Assembly: GCF_016648105.1 (NCBI RefSeq)
Contig: NZ_JACVVE010000024.1
Coordinates: forward strand, 1 to 64,000
Reading direction: 5' to 3'
Length of the DNA: 64,000 nucleotides
Source: Pseudomonas sp. S31
Lineage (GTDB): Bacteria; Pseudomonadota; Gammaproteobacteria; Pseudomonadales; Pseudomonadaceae
Below are positions 34,513 through 42,185 of the stretch, piece by piece. Each line of letters opens with the position of its first letter. Positions within the stretch are counted from its first letter, which is position 1. The notes beneath the pieces are model-generated. The model worked only from the letters and a program-made list of their open reading frames with translations, had not been told where the DNA came from and ran no database searches. Position numbers and translations under genes: made by a program.

Positions 34513-35208
34513 GTGGAAGCTAACGTCGTCGACCATACCTCCATGTGGAGTCTGGTCAGCAATGCCAGCGTGGTAGTACAGCTGGTGATGCTGACCCTGG
34601 TGGCCGCCTCGGTCACCTCATGGATCATGATCTTCCAGCGCAGCACCATGCTGCGCGCCGGTCGTCGTGCGCTGGATGCCTTCGAGGAGCGCTTCTGGTC
34701 GGGCATCGACCTGTCCAAGCTGTACCGCCAGGCGGGCAGCAACCCTGACCCGGATTCCGGTGTCGAGCAGGTGTTCCGGGCCGGCTTCAAGGAATTCTCG
34801 CGTCTGCGCCAGCAGCCGGGCGTCGACCCGGACGCCGTGATGGAAGGCGTAGGCCGGGCCATGCGCGTAGCCATCTCGCGCGAGGAAGAAAAGCTCGAGC
34901 AGAGCCTGCCGTTCCTTGCCACCGTAGGTTCGACCAGCCCGTACATCGGCCTGTTCGGTACCGTGTGGGGCATCATGAACTCGTTCCGTGGCCTGGCCAG
35001 CGCCCAGCAGGCGACCCTGGCTACCGTAGCCCCGGGCATCGCCGAAGCACTGGTGGCCACCGCCATCGGCCTGTTCGCGGCCATTCCCGCGGTCATCGCC
35101 TACAACCGATTCTCCGCGCGCAGCGAAGTGCTGATCGGTCGCTACTACACCTTCGCCGACGAGTTCCAGGCGATCCTGCACCGCAAAGTGCACACCAGCG
35201 AAGAGTAA
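34513..35208 (+). CDS. tolQ: Tol-Pal system proton channel subunit TolQ
   Basis: TolQ (ExbB/MotA family), 231 aa, an inner membrane protein with three hydrophobic segments: about 17-38, 130-155 (TVGSTSPYIGLFGTVWGIMNSF) and 168-192. With TolR it uses proton flow to energise TolA. The GTG start at 34513 has GGAGAATAAGC upstream and lies 2 bp after ybgC. Confidence 0.95.
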   Translation: MEANVVDHTSMWSLVSNASVVVQLVMLTLVAASVTSWIMIFQRSTMLRAGRRALDAFEERFWSGIDLSKLYRQAGSNPDPDSGVEQVFRAGFKEFSRLRQQPGVDPDAVMEGVGRAMRVAISREEEKLEQSLPFLATVGSTSPYIGLFGTVWGIMNSFRGLASAQQATLATVAPGIAEALVATAIGLFAAIPAVIAYNRFSARSEVLIGRYYTFADEFQAILHRKVHTSEE

Positions 35209-35223
35209 GCAGGTACTAACCCC

Positions 35224-35676
35224 ATGGCCCGAGTTCGCCAAAAACGCAAGCCGGTCGCCGAGATGAACGTGGTGCCCTACATCGACGTGATGTTGGTGCT
35301 GCTGGTCATCTTCATGGTGACGGCCCCCATGCTCAACCAGGGCGTGAAGGTCGACCTGCCCAAGGTTTCCAGCGAAGCCTTGCCGCAGGACAACAACGTC
35401 CAGATCCTCACCATTTCCATCAAGGCCGACAAGACCTACTACTGGAACCTTGGCAGCGAAGTCGATACCGACAAACAGATGGACAAGGCCATGACCTTGC
35501 CGGAAATGACCGGCGCAGTGACCAAGATCATTGCCGCCGGTCGCGACCAGGGCAAGCAGACGCAGGTCTTCATTCGTGGCGACAAGGCTGTCGACTACGG
35601 CGCGGTCATGGGTGCCATGGGCGGGTTGCAGAAGGCCGGTGTCGGTAACGTTGGCCTGATTACCGAGGCGCCCTGA
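35224..35676 (+). CDS. tolR: Tol-Pal system protein TolR
   Basis: TolR (ExbD family), 150 aa. A single transmembrane helix carries the proton-relaying Asp: EMNVVPYIDVMLVLLVIFMVTAP. A periplasmic domain follows. The stop overlaps the tolA start by one base (TGATG). Confidence 0.95.
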   Translation: MARVRQKRKPVAEMNVVPYIDVMLVLLVIFMVTAPMLNQGVKVDLPKVSSEALPQDNNVQILTISIKADKTYYWNLGSEVDTDKQMDKAMTLPEMTGAVTKIIAAGRDQGKQTQVFIRGDKAVDYGAVMGAMGGLQKAGVGNVGLITEAP

Positions 35677-36740
35677 TGCAACAGCGAGAGCCATCCGCCT
35701 CGGAAAGCTACTTCTGGCCCAGTGTCTGGGCCATCGGCCTGCATGTGCTGGTGTTCGGCATGCTGTTCGTCAGCTTCGCCATGACGCCGGAGCTGCCGCC
35801 TTCCAAGCCGATCGTTCAGGCTACCCTGTACCAGCTCAAGTCCAAGAGCCAGGCGACCACCCAGACCAATCAGAAGATTGCCGGGGAAGCGAAGAAAACC
35901 GCCTCGCGCCAGACCGAAGTCGAGCAGCTGGAGCAGAAGAAGGTCGAGCAGGAGGCCATCAAGGCTGCGGAACAAAAGAAAGCCGACGCTGCTCAAAAGG
36001 CCGAAGAAGCTCGCGAGGCTGCCGAGGCGAAAAAGGCCGAGGACGCGGCCAAGGCTGCCGACGCCAAGAAGGCCGCTGAAGCCAAGAAGGCCGAGGAGGC
36101 GAAGAAAGTCGCCGCCGACATCGCCAAGAAGAAAGCCGAAGACGAGGCCAAGAAGCAGGCCGAGGAAGAAGCCAAGAAGCAAGCCGCCGAGGAGGCCAAG
36201 AAGAAGGCCGCTGAAGAGGCGAAGAAAAAAGCAGCCGAGGACGCCAAGAAGAAAGCGGCGGCCGAGGACGCGAAGAAGAAGGCAGCTGAAGAGGCCAAGA
36301 AAAAGGCCGCTGCAGATGCCCAGAAGAAAAAGGCACAGGATGCAGCCCGCAAGGCGGCGGAAGACAAGAAAGCCCAGGCCCTGGCCGAGCTGTTGTCCGA
36401 CACCACCGAGCGCCAGCAGGCCTTGGCCGACGAGCAGGGTGACCAGGTGGCCGGCGACTTCGACGACCTGATCCGCATGCGCGCCGCCGAGGGCTGGGCA
36501 CGTCCACCTTCCGCGCGCAAGGGCATGACGGTAGTCCTGCAGATCAACATGCTGCCGGATGGCACCATCACCAACGTCAGTGTGTCGCGCTCCAGTGGCG
36601 ATGGCCCGTTCGACAGTTCGGCGGTGGCAGCGGTGAAGAACATTGGTCGATTGACCGAGATGCAGGGCTTGAAGCCGAACGAGTTCAATCCGTACCGTTC
36701 GTTCAAGATGACATTTACACCTGAGGATCTAGCGTTGTGA
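35676..36740 (+). CDS. tolA: Tol-Pal system energy-transducing protein TolA
   Basis: TolA, 354 aa. It has a short cytoplasmic N-terminus, one transmembrane helix (about 15-37, SVWAIGLHVLVFGMLFVSF), a long helical Lys/Ala/Glu-rich rod (about 85-235, KKAAEEAKKKAAEDAKK-like repeats), and a globular C-terminal domain (about 245-350) that contacts TolB and Pal. It bridges the periplasm and pulls on Pal during division. The tolB start overlaps its stop by 4 bp. Confidence 0.95.
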   Translation: MQQREPSASESYFWPSVWAIGLHVLVFGMLFVSFAMTPELPPSKPIVQATLYQLKSKSQATTQTNQKIAGEAKKTASRQTEVEQLEQKKVEQEAIKAAEQKKADAAQKAEEAREAAEAKKAEDAAKAADAKKAAEAKKAEEAKKVAADIAKKKAEDEAKKQAEEEAKKQAAEEAKKKAAEEAKKKAAEDAKKKAAAEDAKKKAAEEAKKKAAADAQKKKAQDAARKAAEDKKAQALAELLSDTTERQQALADEQGDQVAGDFDDLIRMRAAEGWARPPSARKGMTVVLQINMLPDGTITNVSVSRSSGDGPFDSSAVAAVKNIGRLTEMQGLKPNEFNPYRSFKMTFTPEDLAL

Positions 36741-38038
36741 TTAAACTCCTTCGAGGAATGCTGGTCATGCTCTGCTGCGTGGCTGGCATGGCCATGGCAG
36801 AGGAAAAGAACATCCTGGTCACCAGCGGCAGCGATCGGGCCACGCCCATCGCGGTAGTGCCGTTCGGTCTGCAGGGTGGCAGCGTACTGCCGGAAGACAT
36901 GGCCGACATCATCGGCAACGACCTGCGTAACTCCGGCTACTACTCGCCGATTCCGCGGCAGAACATGATCAGCCAGCCGACCCAGGCCAGCGAAGTGATC
37001 TTCCGCGACTGGAAAGCCCTCGGCGCCCAGTACGTGATGGTCGGCAGCATCGTGCCTGCGGGCGGCCGCCTGCAGGTGCAGTACGCGCTGTTCAACGTCG
37101 CCACCGAGCAGCAGGTGCTGACCGGCAGCGTCACCGGCGGTACCGACCAGTTGCGCGACATGGCGCACTACATCGCCGACCAGTCGTTCGAGAAACTTAC
37201 CGGCATCAAGGGTGCGTTTTCCACCCGCATGCTGTACGTGACTGCCGAGCGCTTCTCGACCAACAGCACCCGCTACACCCTGCAGCGCTCCGACTATGAC
37301 GGTGCGCGTGCGGTGACCCTGCTGCAATCGCGTGAACCGATCCTGTCGCCGCGTTTCGCGCCGGATGGCAAGCGTATCGCCTATGTGTCGTTCGAGCAGA
37401 AGCGCCCTCGTATCTTCGTGCAGAACATCGACACCGGTCGTCGTGAACAGATCACCAACTTCGAAGGCCTCAACGGTGCGCCAGCCTGGTCGCCGGATGG
37501 TTCGCGCCTGGCATTCGTGCTGTCGAAGGATGGCAACCCGGACATCTATGTGATGAACATGGGTTCGCGCCAGATCAGCCGTGTTACCGCCGGCCCCGGT
37601 ATCAATACCGAGCCGTTCTGGGGCAAGGATGGCAATACCCTGTACTTCACGTCCGACCGTGGCGGCAAGCCGCAGATCTACAAACAGTCGATCAGTGGTG
37701 GCGGCGCCGAACGTGTAACGTTCGTCGGTAACTACAATGCCAACCCGAAACTTTCCGCCGATGAGAAGACTCTGGTGATGATTCATCGCCAACAGGGTTT
37801 CACCAACTTCAAGGTGGCGGCTCAGGACTTGCAACGCGGAAGTGTAAAGATTCTTACAGAGACCAGTCTTGATGAGTCTCCCACTGTTGCGCCCAACGGC
37901 ACCATGCTAATCTACGCCACCCGCCAGCAGGGCCGGGGAGTCTTGATGCTCGTGTCGCTTAATGGCCGCGTGAGGCTCCCACTTCCTACCGCTCAAGGCG
38001 AAGTCAGAGAACCGTCCTGGTCCCCTTACCTGAACTGA
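36737..38038 (+). CDS. tolB: Tol-Pal system beta-propeller TolB
   Basis: Periplasmic TolB, 433 aa. A signal peptide (MIKLLRGMLVMLCCVAGMAMA) is followed by an alpha/beta domain and a six-bladed propeller with repeats such as SPRFAPDGKRIAYVSFE, APAWSPDGSRLAFVLS and EPFWGKDGNTLYFTSD. It binds Pal and TolA. GTG start at 36737 within the tolA stop (GTGA). Confidence 0.96.
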   Translation: MIKLLRGMLVMLCCVAGMAMAEEKNILVTSGSDRATPIAVVPFGLQGGSVLPEDMADIIGNDLRNSGYYSPIPRQNMISQPTQASEVIFRDWKALGAQYVMVGSIVPAGGRLQVQYALFNVATEQQVLTGSVTGGTDQLRDMAHYIADQSFEKLTGIKGAFSTRMLYVTAERFSTNSTRYTLQRSDYDGARAVTLLQSREPILSPRFAPDGKRIAYVSFEQKRPRIFVQNIDTGRREQITNFEGLNGAPAWSPDGSRLAFVLSKDGNPDIYVMNMGSRQISRVTAGPGINTEPFWGKDGNTLYFTSDRGGKPQIYKQSISGGGAERVTFVGNYNANPKLSADEKTLVMIHRQQGFTNFKVAAQDLQRGSVKILTETSLDESPTVAPNGTMLIYATRQQGRGVLMLVSLNGRVRLPLPTAQGEVREPSWSPYLN

Positions 38039-38092
38039 TTGCGGCGTAATACGTTTTGCTTAACACACTGGGGTTTCATTAGGAGTTTCACG

Positions 38093-38593
38093 ATGGAAAT
38101 GCTGAAGTTTGGTAAATTCGCTGCGCTGGCTCTGGCCATGGCCGTAGCTGTAGGTTGCTCCTCGAAGGGCGGTGACAACGCTGGTGAAGGCGCTGCTGTC
38201 GATCCGAACGCTGGCTACGGTGCAAACACCGGTGCCGTTGACGGTTCCCTGAGCGAAGAAGCTGCCCTGCGCGCAATCACCACCTTCTACTTCGAATACG
38301 ACAGCTCGGACCTGAAGCCAGAAGCCATGCGCGCTCTGGACGTTCACGCCAAGGACCTGAAAGCCAACGGCAACCGCGTTGTCCTGGAAGGCCACACCGA
38401 CGAGCGTGGTACCCGCGAGTACAACATGGCTCTGGGTGAGCGCCGCGCCAAGGCCGTTCAGCGCTACCTGGTTCTGCAGGGCGTTTCCCCTGCTCAGCTG
38501 GAACTGGTTTCCTACGGCGAAGAGCGTCCAGTTGCCACCGGCAACGACGAGCAGTCCTGGGCTCAGAACCGCCGCGTAGAACTGCGTAAGTAA
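38093..38593 (+). CDS. pal: Peptidoglycan-associated lipoprotein Pal (OprL)
   Basis: A 166-aa outer membrane lipoprotein. Signal sequence with lipobox AVGC, Cys22, then a Gly/Ala-rich linker and an OmpA-like peptidoglycan-binding domain (TFYFEYDSSDLKPEA, EGHTDERGTREYNMALGERRAKAV, SYGEERP, NRRVELR). ATG 38093 is preceded by TTAGGAG; the open frame back to 38039 is not used because the lipoprotein signal begins at 38093. Confidence 0.97.
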   Translation: MEMLKFGKFAALALAMAVAVGCSSKGGDNAGEGAAVDPNAGYGANTGAVDGSLSEEAALRAITTFYFEYDSSDLKPEAMRALDVHAKDLKANGNRVVLEGHTDERGTREYNMALGERRAKAVQRYLVLQGVSPAQLELVSYGEERPVATGNDEQSWAQNRRVELRK

Positions 38594-38599
38594 GTTCTT

Positions 38600-39415
38600 A
38601 TGCGTATGTGCCGTCGTGTTGTAACCGTCCTCGCACTCAGCCTTCCGCTTTCGGCGTGGGCTGCGGTTCCTGTAGTAGATGACAACGCCGGTGGTTATCC
38701 ACCCGCGGGTTATGGCACGAGCGGCGCCTATGCCGGGTCAGGGGCTTCGGCCCCTGCCTCTGCACAGGGCCAGCTGTTCATGCAGCTGCAACAGATGCAG
38801 GATCAGATTTCCCGCCAGCAGGGCATCATCGAAGAGCTGCAGAACGATGTAGCCCGCATGAAGCAGGAAAACCTGGAGCGTTACCAGGATCTGGATCGTC
38901 GCATCAACAGTGGTGGCGCGCCTGCCGCGAACCCTGACAATTCTTCCTCCGGTGGCGCTTCCGATGCCGCCGGTGCCGCAGCAGGTGCCGCCGCCGGCGC
39001 TGCTGCACAACAACCGGCCGCCAGTAGCGAGCCGGGCGATCCTGCGAAAGAGAAGCTCTACTACGATGCCGCTTTCGACCTGATCAAGCAGAAGGACTTC
39101 GACAAGGCCAGCCAGGCGTTCAACGCCTTCCTGCGCAAGTACCCCAACAGCCAGTACGCCGGCAATGCCCAGTACTGGTTGGGTGAGGTGAACCTGGCCA
39201 AGGGCGACCTGCAGGGTGCCAGCCAGGCCTTCGCCCAGGTCAGCCAGAAGTACCCCAAGCACAGCAAGGTGCCAGATTCGCTGTACAAGCTGGCCGATGT
39301 CGAACGCCGCATGGGCCATACCGACAAGGTCAAGGGCATCCTGCAGCAGGTCATCACCCAGTACCCCGGCACATCTGCCGCGCAACTGGCGCAACGCGAC
39401 CTGCAGAAGCTCTGA
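38600..39415 (+). CDS. cpoB: Cell division coordinator CpoB (YbgF)
   Basis: A periplasmic protein of 271 aa that couples Tol-Pal and peptidoglycan synthesis at the septum. Signal peptide to about residue 21, a coiled coil that drives trimerisation (LFMQLQQMQDQISRQQGIIEELQNDVARMKQE, about 54-90), a low-complexity Ala/Gly linker (AAGAAAGAAAGAAA, about 118-135), then TPR repeats (about 150-271). It starts 6 bp after pal. Confidence 0.95.
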   Translation: MRMCRRVVTVLALSLPLSAWAAVPVVDDNAGGYPPAGYGTSGAYAGSGASAPASAQGQLFMQLQQMQDQISRQQGIIEELQNDVARMKQENLERYQDLDRRINSGGAPAANPDNSSSGGASDAAGAAAGAAAGAAAQQPAASSEPGDPAKEKLYYDAAFDLIKQKDFDKASQAFNAFLRKYPNSQYAGNAQYWLGEVNLAKGDLQGASQAFAQVSQKYPKHSKVPDSLYKLADVERRMGHTDKVKGILQQVITQYPGTSAAQLAQRDLQKL

Positions 39416-39433
39416 GCCGCACCTTTTGAAATA

Positions 39434-39459
39434 AACCCGCGCCTGGCGCGGGTTTTTTC
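39434..39459 (+). terminator. Rho-independent terminator of the tol-pal operon
   Basis: CCCGCGCC-T-GGCGCGGG followed by six T, shortly after the cpoB stop. Confidence 0.92.
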
Positions 39460-39494
39460 GTTAGAATCGTTGCCCTTTTTTCTTAAACACGCCG

Positions 39495-39565
39495 CCACGG
39501 ATAACGCTATGTCGAGTCCGCGGTGGTGCCTGACGGAGGCGGACAGCCTGTTCAGCTGTCACGCC
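39495..39565 (+). other. Potentially structured queE leader
   Basis: Two possible hairpins precede queE: CCGCCACGGA with TCCGCGGTGG (about 39491-39526, one mismatch and one G-U), and GACAGC-CTGTTCA-GCTGTC at about 39541-39560. A GGAGG-like sequence lies between them (about 39534-39539). It could be a regulatory leader or chance GC-rich folding. No known riboswitch class is recognised. Confidence 0.35.
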
Positions 39566-39575
39566 CGTGGCGATC

Positions 39576-40223
39576 ATGCAAGACACACTACGCATCACCG
39601 AAGTCTTTTACTCGTTGCAGGGTGAAACACGCACGGCGGGGCTGCCCACGGTATTCGTGCGCCTCACCGGCTGCCCTCTGCGCTGCCAGTATTGCGACAG
39701 TGCCTATGCCTTCAGCGGTGGCACCCTTCGCAGCCTCGATTCGATCCTCGAGCAAGTGGCCGGCTTCAAGCCGCGCTATGTCTGCGTCACCGGCGGCGAA
39801 CCGCTGGCCCAGCCCAATGCCTTGCCGCTGCTGCAGCGCCTGTGCGATGCCGGCTACGAGGTGTCGCTGGAAACCAGCGGCGCCCTGGACATCGCCGGCA
39901 CCGACGTACGCGTCAGCCGGGTGGTCGACCTCAAGACCCCGGGCTCGGAAGAGTCGCACCGCAACCGCTACGAGAACATCGAGCACCTGACCCGCAACGA
40001 CCAGGTCAAGTTCGTCATCTGTTCGCGCGAGGACTACGACTGGGCGGTGTCCAAACTGATCCAGTACAACCTCGCCGAACGTGCCGGCGAGGTGCTGTTC
40101 TCACCGAGCCATCATCAGGTGAGTGCCACCGACCTGGCCGACTGGATCGTCGCCGACAACCTGCCCGTGCGTTTCCAGTTGCAGTTGCACAAGCTGCTGT
40201 GGAACGACGAACCCGGACGTTGA
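39576..40223 (+). CDS. queE: 7-carboxy-7-deazaguanine synthase QueE
   Basis: Radical-SAM ring-contraction enzyme of the queuosine/preQ0 pathway, 215 aa. The cluster motif C-x3-C-x2-C is Cys33, Cys37, Cys40 (CPLRCQYC), with EVFYSLQGETRTAGLPTVFVRL before it and VTGGEPLAQ after. It converts CPH4 to CDG. ATG 39576 is preferred; an in-frame GTG lies three codons upstream. queC follows 16 bp later. Confidence 0.95.
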   Translation: MQDTLRITEVFYSLQGETRTAGLPTVFVRLTGCPLRCQYCDSAYAFSGGTLRSLDSILEQVAGFKPRYVCVTGGEPLAQPNALPLLQRLCDAGYEVSLETSGALDIAGTDVRVSRVVDLKTPGSEESHRNRYENIEHLTRNDQVKFVICSREDYDWAVSKLIQYNLAERAGEVLFSPSHHQVSATDLADWIVADNLPVRFQLQLHKLLWNDEPGR

Positions 40224-40239
40224 TTGAGAGTAGACAGAC

Positions 40240-40914
40240 ATGACTGAAAAACGCGCGGTAATCCTGCTGTCCGGCGGCCTCGATTCGGCCACGGTGGTGG
40301 CCATGGCCAAGGCCGAAGGCTACAGCTGCTACACCATGAGCTTCGACTATGGCCAGCGTCATCGCGCCGAGTTGAATGCCGCGGCCCGCGTCGCCCGCGA
40401 CCTGGGCGTTGTCGAGCACAAGGTGATCGGCCTGAACCTCGACGGCATCGGTGGCTCGGCCCTGACCGACAGCAGCATCGATGTGCCGGAAACCCCCGGC
40501 GAAGGTATCCCTGTGACCTACGTGCCAGCGCGCAACACGGTGTTCCTGTCGCTTGCCCTGGGCTGGGCGGAGGTGCTGGAGGCGCGTGATATCTTCATCG
40601 GCGTCAACGCCGTGGACTATTCCGGTTATCCCGACTGCCGTCCCGAATTCGTCGAGGCCTTCGAACGCATGGCCAACCTCGCCACCAAGGCTGGCGTGGA
40701 AGGGCAGGGCTTCCGGATCCAGGCGCCGCTGCAGAACATGAGCAAGGCCCAGATCGTCCAGGCCGGTATCGCCCGTGGCGTGGACTACAGCCTCACCGTG
40801 TCGTGCTACCAGGCCGACGACGAAGGCCGGGCCTGTGGCAAATGCGACAGCTGCCGCCTGCGTGCAGAAGGCTTCAAGGCCGCCGATGTGCAGGACCCGA
40901 CTCGTTATTTTTGA
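40240..40914 (+). CDS. queC: 7-cyano-7-deazaguanine synthase QueC
   Basis: QueC, 224 aa, makes preQ0 from CDG with ATP and ammonia. The PP-loop SGGLDSAT is at residues 11-18. The C-terminal zinc site is CYQADDEGRACGKCDSC. It follows queE in one transcription unit, the next step of the same pathway. Confidence 0.97.
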   Translation: MTEKRAVILLSGGLDSATVVAMAKAEGYSCYTMSFDYGQRHRAELNAAARVARDLGVVEHKVIGLNLDGIGGSALTDSSIDVPETPGEGIPVTYVPARNTVFLSLALGWAEVLEARDIFIGVNAVDYSGYPDCRPEFVEAFERMANLATKAGVEGQGFRIQAPLQNMSKAQIVQAGIARGVDYSLTVSCYQADDEGRACGKCDSCRLRAEGFKAADVQDPTRYF

Positions 40915-40933
40915 AAAAAATGCCCGTGAACTG

Positions 40934-40963
40934 TTGATTTCCTGTTAGAAATCAGTATTATAC
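40934..40963 (+). promoter_or_regulatory. Promoter of tRNA-Lys
   Basis: TTGATT at 40934-40939, then TATTAT at 40956-40961 (16 bp) or TTATAC at 40958-40963 (18 bp). The tRNA starts 13 bp further on. Confidence 0.7.
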
Positions 40964-40975
40964 GCGCCATCCAAC

Positions 40976-41051
40976 GGGTCGTTAGCTCAGTTGGTAGAGC
41001 AGTTGGCTTTTAACCAATTGGTCGTAGGTTCGAATCCTACACGACCCACCA
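40976..41051 (+). tRNA. tRNA-Lys (TTT)
   Basis: A 76-nt cloverleaf GGGTCGTTAGCTCAG...ACGACCCACCA with anticodon loop CTTTTAA and encoded CCA. It has its own promoter and a strong terminator. Confidence 0.97.
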
Positions 41052-41064
41052 TACGCAGTACGTC

Positions 41065-41099
41065 AAAGCCCGCAACCGGTAACGGTTGCGGGCTTTTTC
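41065..41099 (+). terminator. Terminator of tRNA-Lys
   Basis: AAAGCCCGCAACCG-GTAA-CGGTTGCGGGCTTT followed by TT. The stem is perfect, 14 bp, and A/T runs make it usable by the convergent efflux gene too. Confidence 0.95.
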
Positions 41100-41115
41100 G
41101 TTCTCTCGGGACGTT

Positions 41116-42075
41116 TTACTCCGCCCACTCCGGATCCCCGGTAAATACCACCGTAATCCACCGGTCCGGCCCTTCACCGCCCACGGCATCAGCAACCTCC
41201 TCGCGCAGCGCGTCCCACTCGTCGATGGTCTTCGCCCCCAGGGTTTTCGGCACGATGAAATACAGCTCGATCTCCCGCGAGCGACCGACCTTGGCTACAT
41301 AGGCGCGATACGATTGCAGGCCGTGGTGGGCGACGAAGGTGCTGGCCACTTCATCCACGTGGTTTTTCAAGTCGCACGGCGTGACCAGGAATATCTCCCC
41401 CAGCGCCTGCCGGATGACCGACAGCGGCAGTGGAATGATCACCAGGCACACCAGCCCCAGGACCGCCGGGTCGATGTACGGCGACACCCATTCCCACGCC
41501 GTGCCCTGCACTGCATAGCCGAAGCAGAAGGCGATCAGCAGCGCCGCGGTGATGCTGGCCGACATCACCCAACCCTTGACGTCCATGCCCACGAAGTCCG
41601 AACGCAGCTTGCGGTTGGCGCGCGCTTCGATGACGGCAATGGTCACGCAGGCGATCACGGTCAGCACGGCGTAGACCATGGCGATGCCGAACTCCAGGTG
41701 GCGACCACCTTCGAGCAGGCTGGCGATGGCGTTGATCAATGCATAGATGGCCACGCCACAGAGCAGGATGCCGTTGAGTGCCAGCACCATCGGTTCCAGG
41801 TGCCAGAAGCCCATGGTGAAGCGCTCGCGCAGCTTGCGCGACATGTGCAGGTTGGTGGTGTGCGAGGTGATGAGGCGCACCACCACCAATGACAGGCCGC
41901 TCATGCTGGCGTCGACCAGCGAGTAGACGCCGTCGAAGACGATCGAGAACGAGCCGGAGGCCAGGCCGAAGCCGATGCCGATGGTGGCGATGAACAGGGT
42001 GACGGCTATCGAGGTGCGGAGCAGGCCCTGTTCGCTGGTGATGTCGAAGAAGGCGGGTTTGCTTGGGGTGTCCAT
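41116..42075 (-). CDS. Cation diffusion facilitator family protein with altered metal site
   Basis: A 319-aa protein with six predicted transmembrane segments and a C-terminal cytoplasmic domain, CDF fold. In E. coli FieF metal site A is D45-x3-D49 and H153-x3-D157. Here the matching positions read Y51-x3-D55 (YSLVD) and F161-x3-D165 (FVGMD), so two of four ligands are lost. It may move another substrate or not transport zinc or iron. ATG 42075 is used; a TTG six codons upstream is possible. A REP element separates it from mcpU. Confidence 0.82.
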   Translation of the reverse strand: MDTPSKPAFFDITSEQGLLRTSIAVTLFIATIGIGFGLASGSFSIVFDGVYSLVDASMSGLSLVVVRLITSHTTNLHMSRKLRERFTMGFWHLEPMVLALNGILLCGVAIYALINAIASLLEGGRHLEFGIAMVYAVLTVIACVTIAVIEARANRKLRSDFVGMDVKGWVMSASITAALLIAFCFGYAVQGTAWEWVSPYIDPAVLGLVCLVIIPLPLSVIRQALGEIFLVTPCDLKNHVDEVASTFVAHHGLQSYRAYVAKVGRSREIELYFIVPKTLGAKTIDEWDALREEVADAVGGEGPDRWITVVFTGDPEWAE

Positions 42076-42111
42076 AAGTGAGCTCGGTTGCAACGTTGTT
42101 TCTGAGGTGTT

Positions 42112-42183
42112 TGTAGGGGGCCTCTTCGCGGGTGAGCCCGCTCCTGCACAGATAGGCGGGGTGCCTGCGAAGAGGTCCCTACA
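42112..42183. repeat. REP-type palindrome between the CDF and chemoreceptor genes
   Basis: An outer stem TGTAGGG(G)-CCTCTTCGC / GCGAAGAGG-TCCCTACA encloses GGGTGAGCCCGCTCC, the REP core. Confidence 0.85.
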
Positions 42184-42185
42184 GG

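Noticed and set aside
35940..36370. Repetitive DNA that could suggest a repeat array
   Set aside because: It encodes the Lys/Ala/Glu rod of TolA in frame; units are irregular and there are no spacers, so not CRISPR.
35993..37834. 613-aa minus-strand ORF over tolA and tolB
   Set aside because: Antisense shadow; its low-complexity Ala/Phe/Ser end mirrors the tolA Lys/Ala repeats.
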